Positions 1 through 9,140 of a DNA stretch of 64,000 bases are shown here, one piece after another. A program made the position numbers and the translations under genes. Source of the DNA: Bordetella sp. BOR01 (GTDB lineage Bacteria; Pseudomonadota; Gammaproteobacteria; Burkholderiales; Burkholderiaceae_B). Numbering within the stretch: position 1 is the first letter of the stretch; the number at the start of each line of letters is the position of its first letter. The notes under the pieces were generated by a model that ran no database searches, had not been told where the DNA came from, and was given only the letters and a program-made list of their open reading frames with translations. The stretch lies in NCBI RefSeq assembly GCF_019218885.1, contig NZ_JAHUWT010000003.1:930001-994000 (forward strand), in the 5' to 3' direction.

Positions 1-497
1 GCCTGCGCCATGCGGCCCAGGCATTGCGCGGCATCGCCCACCACCACCGTGGCACTGCACGCCAGCATCAGGTTCAGGTTCAACCCGAAGTCTTCCACGG
101 TGTGCCCCTGTGCATCGACATGGCGCGGCGGGTCGTCCGCCTGCGCCACGGCCAGCCTCTGCACCAGCGTATCGGCATGGTCCACATACGCCCATACCGG
201 CTTGCCCAGGGCAACGGCATAGCCTACCTCGAAGGCCGTGCCCGAATCGGGCTCGGCGCCGCGAAACGCGTTCAGGTTGGCCAACACCGCATCGGACGCG
301 CGGATCAGCGCCGTATTGGCTTCGTAGATCCACTGGGCCAGTGCCCGGGCCGGCAGGCCCGCGGGCGCCTGGCTATCCAGCGGATACAGGCCCGTGAAGC
401 CATGGCTCTGGCATTGCAGCTTCAGCCATTCGCCATGCGCCAGCGAATCGGCGCGGAACACATCAAAGCCGGCCAGGTAGATGCGCTTCATGATCAT
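1..497 (-). CDS. Nucleoside 2-deoxyribosyltransferase family protein (partial)
   Basis: The 3' end lies beyond the left edge of the window; about 165 residues are visible. The protein begins MIMKRIYLAG, and a YLAGFDVFR strand opens the fold. The segment DSGTAFEVGYAVALGKPV matches the family signature, in which the Glu of FEVGYA is the nucleophile. Family members cleave or exchange the base of deoxynucleosides, or hydrolyse nucleotide N-glycosidic bonds, in the cytoplasm. The ATG at 497 is used; a second ATG two codons on (491) is also possible. It starts 10 bp after the stop of the upstream reductase gene, so the two are probably co-transcribed. Substrate cannot be told from the sequence. Confidence 0.8.
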   Translation of the reverse strand, partial: MIMKRIYLAGFDVFRADSLAHGEWLKLQCQSHGFTGLYPLDSQAPAGLPARALAQWIYEANTALIRASDAVLANLNAFRGAEPDSGTAFEVGYAVALGKPVWAYVDHADTLVQRLAVAQADDPPRHVDAQGHTVEDFGLNLNLMLACSATVVVGDAAQCLGRMAQ

Positions 498-507
498 GCG
501 GCCGGAC

Positions 508-1119
508 TCAATACCCGACCGTGAAACGGCGCCGCGCATGGCGCGGCGATTCCAGTTCGTCGACCAGCGCGATCGCGTAGTCTTCCATCGAGATCCAGCT
601 CTTGCCCTCATCATCGGCCAGCAGTTCGTCGCCACCCACGCGGAACTTGCCGGTACGCTCGCCCGGCTCGAACAGGGCCGACGGCGACAGGAAGGTCCAG
701 TCCAGCGTGTGTTCGTGGCGCAGGGTATCCAGGAACACCACGCCAGCGCGCGCCTCGGGCTTGTAGGCATCGGGGAATTCGGGCGTATCGATCAGCATCA
801 TTCCCGGTGCGACCCGCAGGCTGCCCGCGCCGCCCACCACCAACAGGCGGGGTACGCCGGCGCTTTGCACGGCCGCCACCAGCGGCTTGGCATCGGTCGA
901 TACGAACCTGGCGGCGCTGATCACCGCATCGTGGCCGGCCAGCAGCGGCGCCAGCGCGGCGGGGTCGGTGGCGTCGCCCTGCCTGGCCACCAGGCCGGGC
1001 CGTTCGACCACCTCGGCGGGATTGCGCGCAATGCCTGTGACCTGGTGGCCGCGGCGCAGCAGTTCGTCGGCGATGCGCGAACCCACGCGGCCCGTGATAC
1101 CGATCAGTGCGATGTTCAT
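508..1119 (-). CDS. NAD(P)-binding atypical short-chain reductase (NmrA/YwnB-like)
   Basis: A 203-residue protein with an N-terminal Rossmann motif [19 protein letters not shown] (glycine-rich loop at residues 7-13), followed by a conserved GDATD acidic turn near residue 49. It lacks the YxxxK pair of classical SDRs in the usual place and resembles NAD(P)H-binding NmrA/epimerase-like proteins of about 210 residues. These are often stress-linked reductases or redox sensors of unknown substrate. A CGGAG Shine-Dalgarno sits about 6 bp before the ATG. The gene is followed closely by the deoxyribosyltransferase-family gene, suggesting a two-gene operon. Confidence 0.82.
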   Translation of the reverse strand: MNIALIGITGRVGSRIADELLRRGHQVTGIARNPAEVVERPGLVARQGDATDPAALAPLLAGHDAVISAARFVSTDAKPLVAAVQSAGVPRLLVVGGAGSLRVAPGMMLIDTPEFPDAYKPEARAGVVFLDTLRHEHTLDWTFLSPSALFEPGERTGKFRVGGDELLADDEGKSWISMEDYAIALVDELESPRHARRRFTVGY

Positions 1120-1207
1120 GGTGTGCTCCGGAAACAGTAGGGATACTCCATGCTAGCCGCGCCGCCCGCGCGCACAAAGACCGCCGCGCGCGATAATCAG
1201 TTGCACA

Positions 1208-2137
1208 TCATGCATCAATGGCGCGCTGCGCCTGGTACACCTGCAGATGCGCATAGGCCATGCGCAAGGTCTGCATGTCCAGCCCCAGGTTGCGGCCGCG
1301 ATGCACCATGTCGCCCACGATATGGTCGGCCTCGACCCGGCCACCCTGGCTCAGGTCGCGGAACATGGATGCCGTCATGGACGATTCGCGGTCGGTCAGC
1401 ACCTTCAGGGCGGCCGCATCGGCCTCGGCGCGCACGGTGTGGCCCGAAGCCGCCGCCACCTGCTGGCATTCGCGCAGCAGATCGCGCACGATGGCCTCGC
1501 CATCGTCGGTGGACACGATCTGGCCCACCGGCCCGCGCATCAGGCAGGTGGCCGCCGCCATGGTGGTCAGGAACACGTATTTTTCCCAGACGTCCTGCTG
1601 GATGGCGCTGCTCAGGCGGCTGCTGAAGGCCGCGTCGGTGAAGGCCGCCTCGAGTGCCACGCAGCGCGCGCTGCGCGGTTCGCCCGCACGTTCGCCGAAC
1701 ACCAGCGCCGCATGCTGGCCCAGGTGCCGCACCTGGCCGTCGGGGCCCAGCGTGGCATTGATCTGGCACAGGCCGCCCAGCACCCGTGCCGCGCCGAACT
1801 CGGCATCCAGTGTGTCGTACTGCAGCACGCCGTTCATGATGGGCAAGATGGCCGTATGCTCGCCCACCGCCGGGCGGATTGCCGCGATGGCACTGGGCAG
1901 GTCATAGGCCTTGCAACTGATCACCACCCCGTCGTAGGCGCCGTCCAGTTCGCCTTCGGTCACGATCTTGGGGCTCAGCACCGCGTCGCCGCGCGGGCTT
2001 TCGATGCGCAAGCCCTGCGTGCGCAGCTTTTGCGCACGCGCCTCGCGCACCAGGAAGGTGACGTCGGCGCCCGCCTGGGCAGCCCGTCCGCCGAAATAGC
2101 CGCCCGTACCGCCGGCGCCAAGAAACAACAATCGCAT
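1208..2137 (-). CDS. panE: 2-dehydropantoate 2-reductase
   Basis: 309 residues, ApbA/PanE family. It reduces ketopantoate to pantoate with NADPH in pantothenate/CoA synthesis, in the cytoplasm. The N-terminus has the nucleotide loop GAGGTGGYFG (residues 6-15). The segment SCKAYDLPSA carries a conserved Lys, MNGVLQYD the conserved Asn, and WEKYVFLTTMAA the second Lys typical of the family. The start at 2137 is chosen because GGAGA lies 5 bp upstream and the nucleotide fold begins at once; in-frame codons further upstream lack this. Many bacteria carry several paralogues, and this isolated copy may act on another 2-oxo acid. Confidence 0.85.
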   Translation of the reverse strand: MRLLFLGAGGTGGYFGGRAAQAGADVTFLVREARAQKLRTQGLRIESPRGDAVLSPKIVTEGELDGAYDGVVISCKAYDLPSAIAAIRPAVGEHTAILPIMNGVLQYDTLDAEFGAARVLGGLCQINATLGPDGQVRHLGQHAALVFGERAGEPRSARCVALEAAFTDAAFSSRLSSAIQQDVWEKYVFLTTMAAATCLMRGPVGQIVSTDDGEAIVRDLLRECQQVAAASGHTVRAEADAAALKVLTDRESSMTASMFRDLSQGGRVEADHIVGDMVHRGRNLGLDMQTLRMAYAHLQVYQAQRAIDA

Positions 2138-2234
2138 CAGTGTCTCCGCTGGAAAAATTCGGCGCCGCCTCGCCATGCGGCGCGCACGACACAAGATTAT
2201 GCACCCGGGCGATGCTTGCGCGGAACAAGCTGCC

Positions 2235-2240
2235 TATAAT
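2235..2240 (+). promoter_or_regulatory. Candidate -10 element (TATAAT) upstream of the BMP-family gene
   Basis: A perfect TATAAT lies in the 181-bp divergent gap between panE and the binding-protein gene, 79 bp before the latter's ATG. No good -35 hexamer is found 16-18 bp upstream, so an activator may be needed. Seen in sequence; its use is inferred. Confidence 0.35.
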
Positions 2241-2318
2241 CATTCGCGGTGCGCAAAAAAACCAATCTGGTGTGGCACGCCTCGACTCTTATCGCGTTGC
2301 GTGCAGGAGCCCTTGTCA

Positions 2319-3347
2319 ATGACATTCCGCACTTCCCTGTCGGTCACCGGACGCATGCGGCGCAGCACGATACTGCGGCTGGGCGCGGCATGCGCCTGGC
2401 TGGCGGCGGGCCGGACGTACGCCCGGGCGCCAAGCCAGATCAAGGTCGCCGCGGTCTATACCGTGCCCATCGGACAGCAATGGGTCTCGCGCGTGCACCG
2501 GGCGCTCGTCCTGGCCCGCACGCGCGGCGATATCGACTACGCCTACTCGGAAAACGTGTCTCACGGCATGTACGAACGCGCCTTGCGCAAGCATGCCGAC
2601 CAAGGTGTGCAACTGATCGTGGGCGAAGCGTTCCGTGCCGAAGAAGCCGCCCGCAAGGTGGCCCTGGACTACCCGCGAATCGCCTTCCTGATGGGATCTT
2701 CGGGACGCCCCCAGCAACCCAATTTCTCGGTGTTCGACAACTACATCCAGGAAGCCGCCTACCTGACCGGCATGATCGCCGGCGGCCTGAGCAAGAATGG
2801 CAAGATCGGCCTGGTGGGCGGCTACCCCATTCCTGAAGTCAACCGCCTGATGCACGCCTTCATGGACGGCGTACGCGAAATCAACCCCGACGCGCGGTTC
2901 TACGTGACGTTCATCGGTTCCTGGTTCGACCCGCCCAAGGCCAAGCAAGCTGCCTTTGCCATGATCGACCAGGGGGTCGACGTGCTATATGCCGAACGCT
3001 TCGGCGTGGCCGAGGCCGCGCAAGCGCGCGGCAAGCTGGCCATCGGCAACGTCATCGACACCCAGCCGCAATATCCGGACACCGTCGTGACCTCGGCGCT
3101 GTGGAACATGGAGCCCACCATCGAACGGGCGCTTACCATGGTCAGGCGCGGCACTTTCAAGGCCGACGACTACGGCAAGTATTCGCAGATGCGCTACCAG
3201 GGCTCGATGCTGGCGCCGCTGGGCACCTTTGCCGACAAACTGCCCGGCGGGCTGATGGCCAGCGTCCAGGCCCGGCAGAAAACCATCCTGGACGGCACCT
3301 TCAGCGTCAAGATCAACGACAATCCGCCGCACCCCACCGCCCCATGA
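2319..3347 (+). CDS. BMP-family substrate-binding protein (PF02608-like)
   Basis: 342 residues. An N-terminal basic, hydrophobic export signal is followed by likely cleavage after TYARA (around residue 36). The mature part has the BMP/PnrA features: KVAAVYTVPIGQQWVSRVH at the first strand, the SENV and EEAARKVA segments, and KIGLVGGYPIPEVNR. Proteins of this group bind nucleosides, purines or other small ligands for ABC importers. No matching ABC permease or ATPase is in the neighbourhood, so this looks like an orphan receptor. GCAGGAG lies 9 bp before the ATG. The gene ends 1 bp from the convergent AraC-type gene. Confidence 0.8.
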   Translation: MTFRTSLSVTGRMRRSTILRLGAACAWLAAGRTYARAPSQIKVAAVYTVPIGQQWVSRVHRALVLARTRGDIDYAYSENVSHGMYERALRKHADQGVQLIVGEAFRAEEAARKVALDYPRIAFLMGSSGRPQQPNFSVFDNYIQEAAYLTGMIAGGLSKNGKIGLVGGYPIPEVNRLMHAFMDGVREINPDARFYVTFIGSWFDPPKAKQAAFAMIDQGVDVLYAERFGVAEAAQARGKLAIGNVIDTQPQYPDTVVTSALWNMEPTIERALTMVRRGTFKADDYGKYSQMRYQGSMLAPLGTFADKLPGGLMASVQARQKTILDGTFSVKINDNPPHPTAP

Positions 3348-3348
3348 A

Positions 3349-4179
3349 TCAGGCCAGCGGCAGATAGATGCGCGTCTTCAGCTCGGCCGCGGGCGTGGTC
3401 TTGGGATCGTTCACGTACTCTTCCCACATGGGGAAATCCAGCGTCTCGTGGCCGCTGCCCGGCAGCCATTCCGAGAACAGCCAGTGGTAGGCGGCTTCGA
3501 TTTCGCTATAGGGCCCGGTGTACTCCAGCACCGCGCAGGGCGCGGCCGGCAGCGCGAACGGTTCGAATACCGCATCGGCCGCAGCGCCGTCGGGCAGGGT
3601 CAGGCCGGCGCGCGAACGCAGCTTGTCGGCCGGCACCTGCGCCGGGTCGTCGTAGTACACGCCGAACGACCGCGTGGCGGGTCCGACCAGGTCGCGGCTG
3701 GAAGCCAGCATGAACAGGCGGTCGAAGGTGGCCCCGATGTGTTGATAGTCGCCCTGGTGCGCCAGGGTGGCCAGCGACGCGCCGGCAAATTGCTCGATGG
3801 TAGTGGGATACATGCCAAGCTCCTGAGGGTTGAAAGGCCTGGAGCGCGCATGACGATAACGGCCCGGCGGCACCCCGAACACGGTGCCGAAAGCCCGGTT
3901 GAAAGCGGCTTGCGACGTGTATCCGGCGCGTTGCGCCACTTGCTGCATGGGCCGGTCACCCGCCAGGTCCACCGACGCCCGGTGCATGCGCACGCGCAGC
4001 ATCGTGGCGTTCACCGTCTCGCCCATCAACGCGCGGTACACGCGATGGAAATGATACGGCGACAGGCATGCCAAGTCGGCCAGGTAATACAGGTCGGGCG
4101 CCGCGTCGGGATGCGAGGCCAACCATTGCAGCACCGGTTCCAGCCGGTTGGCGTAGTGGATGCGGGTCTTGGATTTCAT
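3349..4179 (-). CDS. AraC-type regulator with C-terminal GyrI-like effector domain
   Basis: 276 residues. The first 110 residues hold two helix-turn-helix units typical of AraC/XylS proteins (LADLACLSPYHFHRVYRAL and VAQRAGYTSQAAFNRAFG). The remainder (from about residue 120, beginning MYPTTIEQF) is a GyrI-like/BacR-type small-molecule-binding domain with the conserved ending EEYVNDP...ELKTRIYLPL. Such proteins resemble Rob and are usually transcriptional activators sensing amphipathic compounds. The start is set by GGAGGACAC directly before the ATG. The target genes are not evident; the lactate-dehydrogenase-like gene lies upstream on the same strand. Confidence 0.88.
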   Translation of the reverse strand: MKSKTRIHYANRLEPVLQWLASHPDAAPDLYYLADLACLSPYHFHRVYRALMGETVNATMLRVRMHRASVDLAGDRPMQQVAQRAGYTSQAAFNRAFGTVFGVPPGRYRHARSRPFNPQELGMYPTTIEQFAGASLATLAHQGDYQHIGATFDRLFMLASSRDLVGPATRSFGVYYDDPAQVPADKLRSRAGLTLPDGAAADAVFEPFALPAAPCAVLEYTGPYSEIEAAYHWLFSEWLPGSGHETLDFPMWEEYVNDPKTTPAAELKTRIYLPLA

Positions 4180-4271
4180 GTGTCCTCCAGGGCTTCCACT
4201 GTATCGGCCACCACTTTGCAGATTTTGCGGTTTTGCCAAGAAGCGCCTGGCCAGGCACCAAACCCGCAAGA

Positions 4272-5435
4272 TCAGTGGGGATACGTGCCCGGCAGCAACA
4301 CACTGCGATCGCCCGGCGTGAGCGACTTGCGCCCGCACAACGCCATGGTGACGTCCATTTCCTTGTATAGAATCTCCAGCGTGCGCGTGACGCCCGCCTT
4401 GCCATACGCCCCCAGGCCATACAGGAACGCGCGCCCGATCATCGTGCCGCGCGCGCCCAGCGCCACGGCCTTCAATACGTCTTGTCCCGAGCGGATGCCG
4501 CCATCCATCCATACTTCGATGCGCGAGCCCACCGCATCGGCGATGGCCGGCAGGGCGGCAATCGACGACATCGCACCGTCAAGCTGGCGCCCGCCATGGT
4601 TGCTGACGATCAGGGCATCCGCGCCGCTGTCGGCCGCCAGGCGCGCGTCCTCGACATCCAGGATGCCCTTGAGGATCAGCTTGCCGCCCCAGCGCTGCTT
4701 GATCCATTCGACGTCGGCCCAGCTCAGCCGCGGATCGAACTGCTCGGCCGTCCAGGACGACAGCGAAGACAGGTCGGTCACGCCCTTGGCGTGGCCGACG
4801 ATATTGCCGAACGTGCGGCGCGGCGTACCCAGCATGCCCAGGCACCAACGCGGCTTGGTGGCCAGGTTGAGCAGGTTGGCCAGCGTGGGCTTGGGCGGCG
4901 CCGACAGCCCGTTGCGAATATCTTTGTGGCGCTGGCCCAGTATCTGCAGGTCGAGCGTCAGCACCAGCGCCGAGCAGCCGGCCGCCTTGGCGCGATCGAT
5001 CAGGTTGGCCACGTACTCGCGGTCGCGCATCACATACAGCTGGAACCAGAACGGCTTGCCGGTGGCGCGCGCCACGTCTTCGATCGAGCAGATGCTCATG
5101 GTCGACAGGGTGAAGGGCACGCCGAACTCGGCGGCGGCCTGCGCGGCCACCATTTCGCCGTCGGCATGCTGCATGCCCGTCAGGCCGGTGGGCGCAATGG
5201 CCACCGGCATCACCGCGTCGGCGCCGGCCATGGTGGTACGCAGCGAACGGCCTTCCATGTCCACCGCCACCCGCTGGCGCAGCTTGATCGCCTGGAAGTC
5301 GGCCTGGTTGGCGCGATAAGTGCCTTCAGTCCAGGCACCGGAATCGGCATAGTCGTAGAACATGCGCGGCACGCGCTTCTGCGCGAGGATGCGCAAATCT
5401 TCAATGCAGGTGATCTTGGCAAGGTTCGGGTTCAT
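4272..5435 (-). CDS. lldD: FMN-dependent alpha-hydroxy-acid dehydrogenase (L-lactate dehydrogenase-like)
   Basis: 387 residues, full length for the FMN alpha-hydroxy acid oxidase/dehydrogenase family, a TIM barrel. The catalytic motif SNHGGRQLD places the base His at 280 and the substrate Arg at 283. K256 (LILKG) and DGGIRSG (311-317) bind FMN and its phosphate. The family oxidises L-lactate, glycolate or mandelate and passes electrons to quinones or oxygen. It lacks a lactate permease neighbour, so lactate is the best but not the only substrate. It stands alone between the AraC regulator and acyP. Confidence 0.85.
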   Translation of the reverse strand: MNPNLAKITCIEDLRILAQKRVPRMFYDYADSGAWTEGTYRANQADFQAIKLRQRVAVDMEGRSLRTTMAGADAVMPVAIAPTGLTGMQHADGEMVAAQAAAEFGVPFTLSTMSICSIEDVARATGKPFWFQLYVMRDREYVANLIDRAKAAGCSALVLTLDLQILGQRHKDIRNGLSAPPKPTLANLLNLATKPRWCLGMLGTPRRTFGNIVGHAKGVTDLSSLSSWTAEQFDPRLSWADVEWIKQRWGGKLILKGILDVEDARLAADSGADALIVSNHGGRQLDGAMSSIAALPAIADAVGSRIEVWMDGGIRSGQDVLKAVALGARGTMIGRAFLYGLGAYGKAGVTRTLEILYKEMDVTMALCGRKSLTPGDRSVLLPGTYPH

Positions 5436-5515
5436 GGGACACTATTGGGGAAAATAGAGGACCAAAAGGGCGTAGCAAGTATACGCGCGCCCCTAGTATC
5501 GAAAGGAATCGCAGC

Positions 5516-5800
5516 ATGCAAGTCCCCCGACACGAAACCGTGCACGTCATCATCAAGGGTGTGGTGCAGGGCGTGGGCTACCGGCACGCCACCGTGCGGC
5601 GCGCCCATATGCTGGGCGTTACCGGCTGGGTGCAGAACATGGAAGACGGCACCGTCCAGGCCCTGGTGCAAGGCACCCCCGACCAGGTCGACCATATGCT
5701 CGAATGGCTGCGCCGCGGCCCCCCGGCCGCCATCGTGCGCGACCTGATCACCGAGCGCGACTACACCGACAAGCGCTACGTGCGCTTCGAACAACTCTAG
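5516..5800 (+). CDS. acyP: Acylphosphatase
   Basis: 94 residues, the usual size. The phosphate loop GVVQGVGYR ends in the catalytic Arg23, and WVQNMEDGTV gives the catalytic Asn41; both match the canonical positions of the family. It hydrolyses acyl phosphates such as acetyl phosphate or 1,3-bisphosphoglycerate in the cytoplasm. AAAGGAA sits about 7 bp before the ATG. The thioesterase gene follows 28 bp downstream on the same strand, so the two are probably co-transcribed. Confidence 0.95.
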   Translation: MQVPRHETVHVIIKGVVQGVGYRHATVRRAHMLGVTGWVQNMEDGTVQALVQGTPDQVDHMLEWLRRGPPAAIVRDLITERDYTDKRYVRFEQL

Positions 5801-5828
5801 GGTAACCGCCCTCTCTACGGAACCCGTC

Positions 5829-6317
5829 ATGCCCGCGTCCGCCCTTGAACTGCCCCGCACGCAACTGACCGTCGACCCTGCCTGGATCGACCTGTACGGC
5901 CACATGAACGCCGCTCGTTATGTGGGGGTGTTCGATCACACCGGCTACCAACTGCTGGATGCGCTGGGGGTGGGCGAAAGCTACACCCGTACATCGCGCT
6001 GCGGCATCTATACGGTGGACATCGCCGTCAATTACCGCCGCGAATTGCTGGTCGGCGACCCGCTGGAACTGCGGCTGCGCGTGCTGGGCGCGGATACCAA
6101 GCGCCTGCTGTGCCTGATGGAACTGTTCCAGACCCGCGACAACTACCTGGCCGCCACCATGGAACAACTCTCGGTGCACGTGAACCTGGATACGCGGCGC
6201 AGCCAGCCTTTCCCCGACACATTGGTGCAGTCGCTGCAGGCCGCCGCGCAGGCGCATGCTTCGGCCCCGCTGCCCGAGCGCCATGTGCGGCGCCTGGCCC
6301 TGGCGCGCACGGCCTAG
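5829..6317 (+). CDS. Hotdog-fold acyl-CoA thioesterase family protein
   Basis: 162 residues with a single hotdog domain. The segment IDLYGHMNAARYVGVFDHTGY is the substrate-helix motif of 4-hydroxybenzoyl-CoA-type thioesterases, with the conserved HMN and downstream Asp. YTVDIAVNYRRELLVGDPL forms the next conserved strands. The closest family memory is the stand-alone thioesterases often found with carnitine or betaine metabolism genes, but nothing like that is adjacent here. The start follows an ACGGAAC ribosome site. The physiological acyl-CoA is not known. Confidence 0.82.
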   Translation: MPASALELPRTQLTVDPAWIDLYGHMNAARYVGVFDHTGYQLLDALGVGESYTRTSRCGIYTVDIAVNYRRELLVGDPLELRLRVLGADTKRLLCLMELFQTRDNYLAATMEQLSVHVNLDTRRSQPFPDTLVQSLQAAAQAHASAPLPERHVRRLALARTA

Positions 6318-6450
6318 CGTCGCACGGCGCTGCCGGCCGCGGGCGCACTGATTCACAATTTGTTTCATCTGGCTGGCCTTGCGGATAGCCGCCCGATGCA
6401 CGCCCGATGCGAGCGCGATATCCTCAACGTGGGCTCAAGTCACGCCTTCT

Positions 6451-6466
6451 TCTGGTATCTACCAGA
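6451..6466. promoter_or_regulatory. 16-bp inverted repeat upstream of the bio operon
   Basis: TCTGGTA and TACCAGA form perfect 7-bp arms around a 2-bp spacer. It lies in a relatively AT-rich patch of the 287-bp gap before bioA, about 139 bp from its start. The TGGT-N4-ACCA core resembles operators of FadR-subfamily GntR repressors. No such regulator gene is in the window. A TTGACA at 6526-6531 lies downstream, without a convincing -10. Confidence 0.4.
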
Positions 6467-6604
6467 TAATTTCGATCAATAGCAGGGGATTGCAGTCCCT
6501 GGCGCGCCTTCCTACTATCCGCCCCTTGACAGCCCTGCCGGCTTTCCGAGTTTTGCCGCCTGTCGCGCGGCGACCGGCCAGGCATTGTTTCGGGGAAGCC
6601 GCGC

Positions 6605-7945
6605 ATGCACGATCGCCCACACACCTCAAGCACAGCCGAATGGCGCCAGCGCAGCCTGCGCCACGTCTGGCATCCGTGCACGCAGATGAAGCGCCAGGCA
6701 GCGATGCCGCTGCTGGCGCTGTCGCATGGGGCAGGCCCCTGGCTGGTCGACATGGACGGCCGCCGCTACCTGGATGCCATCAGTTCGTGGTGGGTCAACC
6801 TGTTCGGCCATGCCAATACGCGCATCAATGCCGCCTTGAACGACCAGCTTGGCCGCTTGCCGCATGCCATGCTGGCCGGTTGCACCCATGCCCCGGCGGT
6901 CGAACTGGCCGAGCGCCTGTCGGCCTTGACCGGTGCCGCCCTGGGCCACTGCTTTTACGCCTCGGACGGTGCATCGGCGGTGGAAATCGCCTTGAAAATG
7001 AGTTTTCACGCGTGGCGCAACCAGGGCCATGCCGGCAAGCGCGAATTCGTCTGCGTGCGCCACGGCTATCACGGCGAGACCCTGGGCGCACTGGGCGTGA
7101 CCGATGTCGCCGTGTTCCGCGATGCCTATGGGCCGCTGCTGCGCCAGGCCCATGTCGTGGCCTCGCCCGATGCACGGGCCGCGCATGCGGACGAACCGGC
7201 CGACGCCGCGGCACAGCGCGCGGCGGCCGAATTGCAGGCCTTGCTTGAAGACCGGCACCCGCATATCGCCGCCGTCATCGTCGAGCCGCTGGTGCAATGC
7301 GCGGCCGGCATGGCCATGCACGCGCCTTCGTACCTGCGGCAGGTGCGCGAGCTTTGCGACCGCTACCAGGTCCACCTGATCGCCGACGAAATCGCGGTGG
7401 GCTGCGGACGCACCGGCTCGTTCTTCGCCTGCGAGCAAGCCGGCATCTGGCCCGACCTGATGACCCTGTCCAAGGGCATCACGGGCGGTTACCTGCCTTT
7501 GTCCCTGGTACTGAGCACCGATGCGATCCACGCGGCTTTCTACGACGACGACGTGGCGCGCGGCTTCCTGCACTCGCACTCGTACACCGGCAATCCCCTG
7601 GCATGCCGCGCCGCGCTGGCCACCCTGGACATCTTCGATGCTGACGACGTGCTGGCGCGCAACCGCATACGGGCCGCCGGCCTGGACGCGGCCCTGGCGC
7701 CGCTGCATGCGCGCCGCGCCGTGCGCCATTTCCGGCGCACGGGAATGATCTGGGCCTTCGACGTCGCGGCCGACCCCGGTTTCGGGCCGCGCTATGCCGC
7801 CGCGGCACTGGCGCGCGGGCTGTTGCTGCGGCCCATCGGCAACACGGTCTACCTGATGCCGCCGTATGTGCTGGATGACGACACCGCCGCATGGCTGGCG
7901 CGCGAGACGCTGGCCACGCTGGACGATGCACTCGAGGAGCGCTGA
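6605..7945 (+). CDS. bioA: Adenosylmethionine--8-amino-7-oxononanoate aminotransferase
   Basis: 446 residues, class III PLP aminotransferase. It transfers the amino group of S-adenosylmethionine to 8-amino-7-oxononanoate, giving 7,8-diaminopelargonate. The PLP Lys is K290 in [13 protein letters not shown]. The PLP-ring Asp lies in DEIAVG (261-266), and HPCTQM near residue 23 with SSWWVN (60-65) are BioA hallmarks that separate it from other class III enzymes. The SAM-specific profile is inferred from these. GGGGAAG lies just upstream of the ATG. It heads bioA-bioF-bioD; bioB is not in this window. Confidence 0.95.
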   Translation: MHDRPHTSSTAEWRQRSLRHVWHPCTQMKRQAAMPLLALSHGAGPWLVDMDGRRYLDAISSWWVNLFGHANTRINAALNDQLGRLPHAMLAGCTHAPAVELAERLSALTGAALGHCFYASDGASAVEIALKMSFHAWRNQGHAGKREFVCVRHGYHGETLGALGVTDVAVFRDAYGPLLRQAHVVASPDARAAHADEPADAAAQRAAAELQALLEDRHPHIAAVIVEPLVQCAAGMAMHAPSYLRQVRELCDRYQVHLIADEIAVGCGRTGSFFACEQAGIWPDLMTLSKGITGGYLPLSLVLSTDAIHAAFYDDDVARGFLHSHSYTGNPLACRAALATLDIFDADDVLARNRIRAAGLDAALAPLHARRAVRHFRRTGMIWAFDVAADPGFGPRYAAAALARGLLLRPIGNTVYLMPPYVLDDDTAAWLARETLATLDDALEER

Positions 7946-7946
7946 C

Positions 7947-9140
7947 ATGCAGCTACTGGATACCCTGGACGCCGCCCTGCGCGAGCTCGATGCACAGCAT
8001 CTGCGCCGGCACCGGCGCACCGCCGAATCGCCGTGCGCACCGCACGTGCGCGTCGACGGACGCAACATGCTGGCGTTCTGCAGCAACGACTACCTTGGGC
8101 TGGCCGCCCACCCCGCCGTGATCGCGGCGCTGGCCGAAGGGGCTGCGCGCTACGGCGCGGGCAGCGGTGCATCGCACTTGATCAGCGGACACAGCCGCGC
8201 CCACGCGCAGCTGGAAGAGCGGCTGGCGGCCATGCTGGCGCCGCACCTGGAACAGGCGCGCGCGCTGTACTTCTGCACTGGCTACATGGCCAACCTGGCC
8301 GTGTTGGGCACCCTGGCGGGCAAAGACGCCGAGATCTATTCCGAATCGTTGAACCATGCCTCGCTGATCGACGGCGCACGCCTGTCGCGCGCCCGCGTCC
8401 AGGTCTATCCCCATGCCGATATGGACGCGCTGGCAAAGATGCTGGCCGCCAGCCAGGCAAAGACCCGCTTGATCGTATCCGACGGCGTGTTCTCGATGGA
8501 CGGCGACATCGCCCCCTTGCGTGAATTGCTGGCGCTGGCCGAACACCACGGTGCCTGGCTGGTGATCGACGACGCGCACGGTTTCGGCGTGCTGGGCGAA
8601 CACGGCCACGGCGTACTGGAACATGCCGGCCTGCGGTCCCCGCATCTGGTCATGATCGGCACGCTGGGCAAGGCCGCCGGCGTGGCGGGGGCCTTCGTGG
8701 CGGCGCACGCCACCGTCATCGACTGGCTGGTCAACCGCGCCCGGCCGTATATCTTCAGTACCGCCGCCGCGCCGGCGCAAGCGCACGCCTTGCTGGCCAG
8801 CATGGACCTGATCGAAGGCAGCGAAGGCAGCCGGCGGCGCGCGCACTTGCGCGCCTTGACGCAGCAGTTGCAGGCGGCGCTGCAGCTGCGCCATTGGCAC
8901 TACCGGGCCACGCGCACCGCCATCCAGCCCATCGTGCTGGGCGAGAACGCCCAGGCGCTGCGCGCCGCCGCCGAACTGCAGCGGCATGCCCTGTGGGTAC
9001 CCGCCATCCGCCCCCCCACCGTGCCGCCGGGCACGGCACGCTTGCGCGTCACGCTATCGGCGGCGCATACCGCCGACGATGTGGACAGGCTGGCCGCCGC
9101 CTTGAACCAGTTGGACAGCGAGGCCGGCCATGCATCCTGA
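7947..9140 (+). CDS. bioF: 8-amino-7-oxononanoate synthase
   Basis: 397 residues, alpha-oxoamine synthase family. It condenses pimeloyl-CoA or pimeloyl-ACP with L-alanine, releasing CO2, in the step before BioA. K242 in [13 protein letters not shown] is the PLP Lys. [10 protein letters not shown] (208-217) holds the PLP-ring Asp, and SNDYLGL (46-52) is the family start motif. The ATG comes 1 bp after the bioA stop and has GAGGAGC inside the end of bioA, so translation is likely coupled. The C-terminus overlaps bioD by 11 bp. Confidence 0.95.
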   Translation: MQLLDTLDAALRELDAQHLRRHRRTAESPCAPHVRVDGRNMLAFCSNDYLGLAAHPAVIAALAEGAARYGAGSGASHLISGHSRAHAQLEERLAAMLAPHLEQARALYFCTGYMANLAVLGTLAGKDAEIYSESLNHASLIDGARLSRARVQVYPHADMDALAKMLAASQAKTRLIVSDGVFSMDGDIAPLRELLALAEHHGAWLVIDDAHGFGVLGEHGHGVLEHAGLRSPHLVMIGTLGKAAGVAGAFVAAHATVIDWLVNRARPYIFSTAAAPAQAHALLASMDLIEGSEGSRRRAHLRALTQQLQAALQLRHWHYRATRTAIQPIVLGENAQALRAAAELQRHALWVPAIRPPTVPPGTARLRVTLSAAHTADDVDRLAAALNQLDSEAGHAS

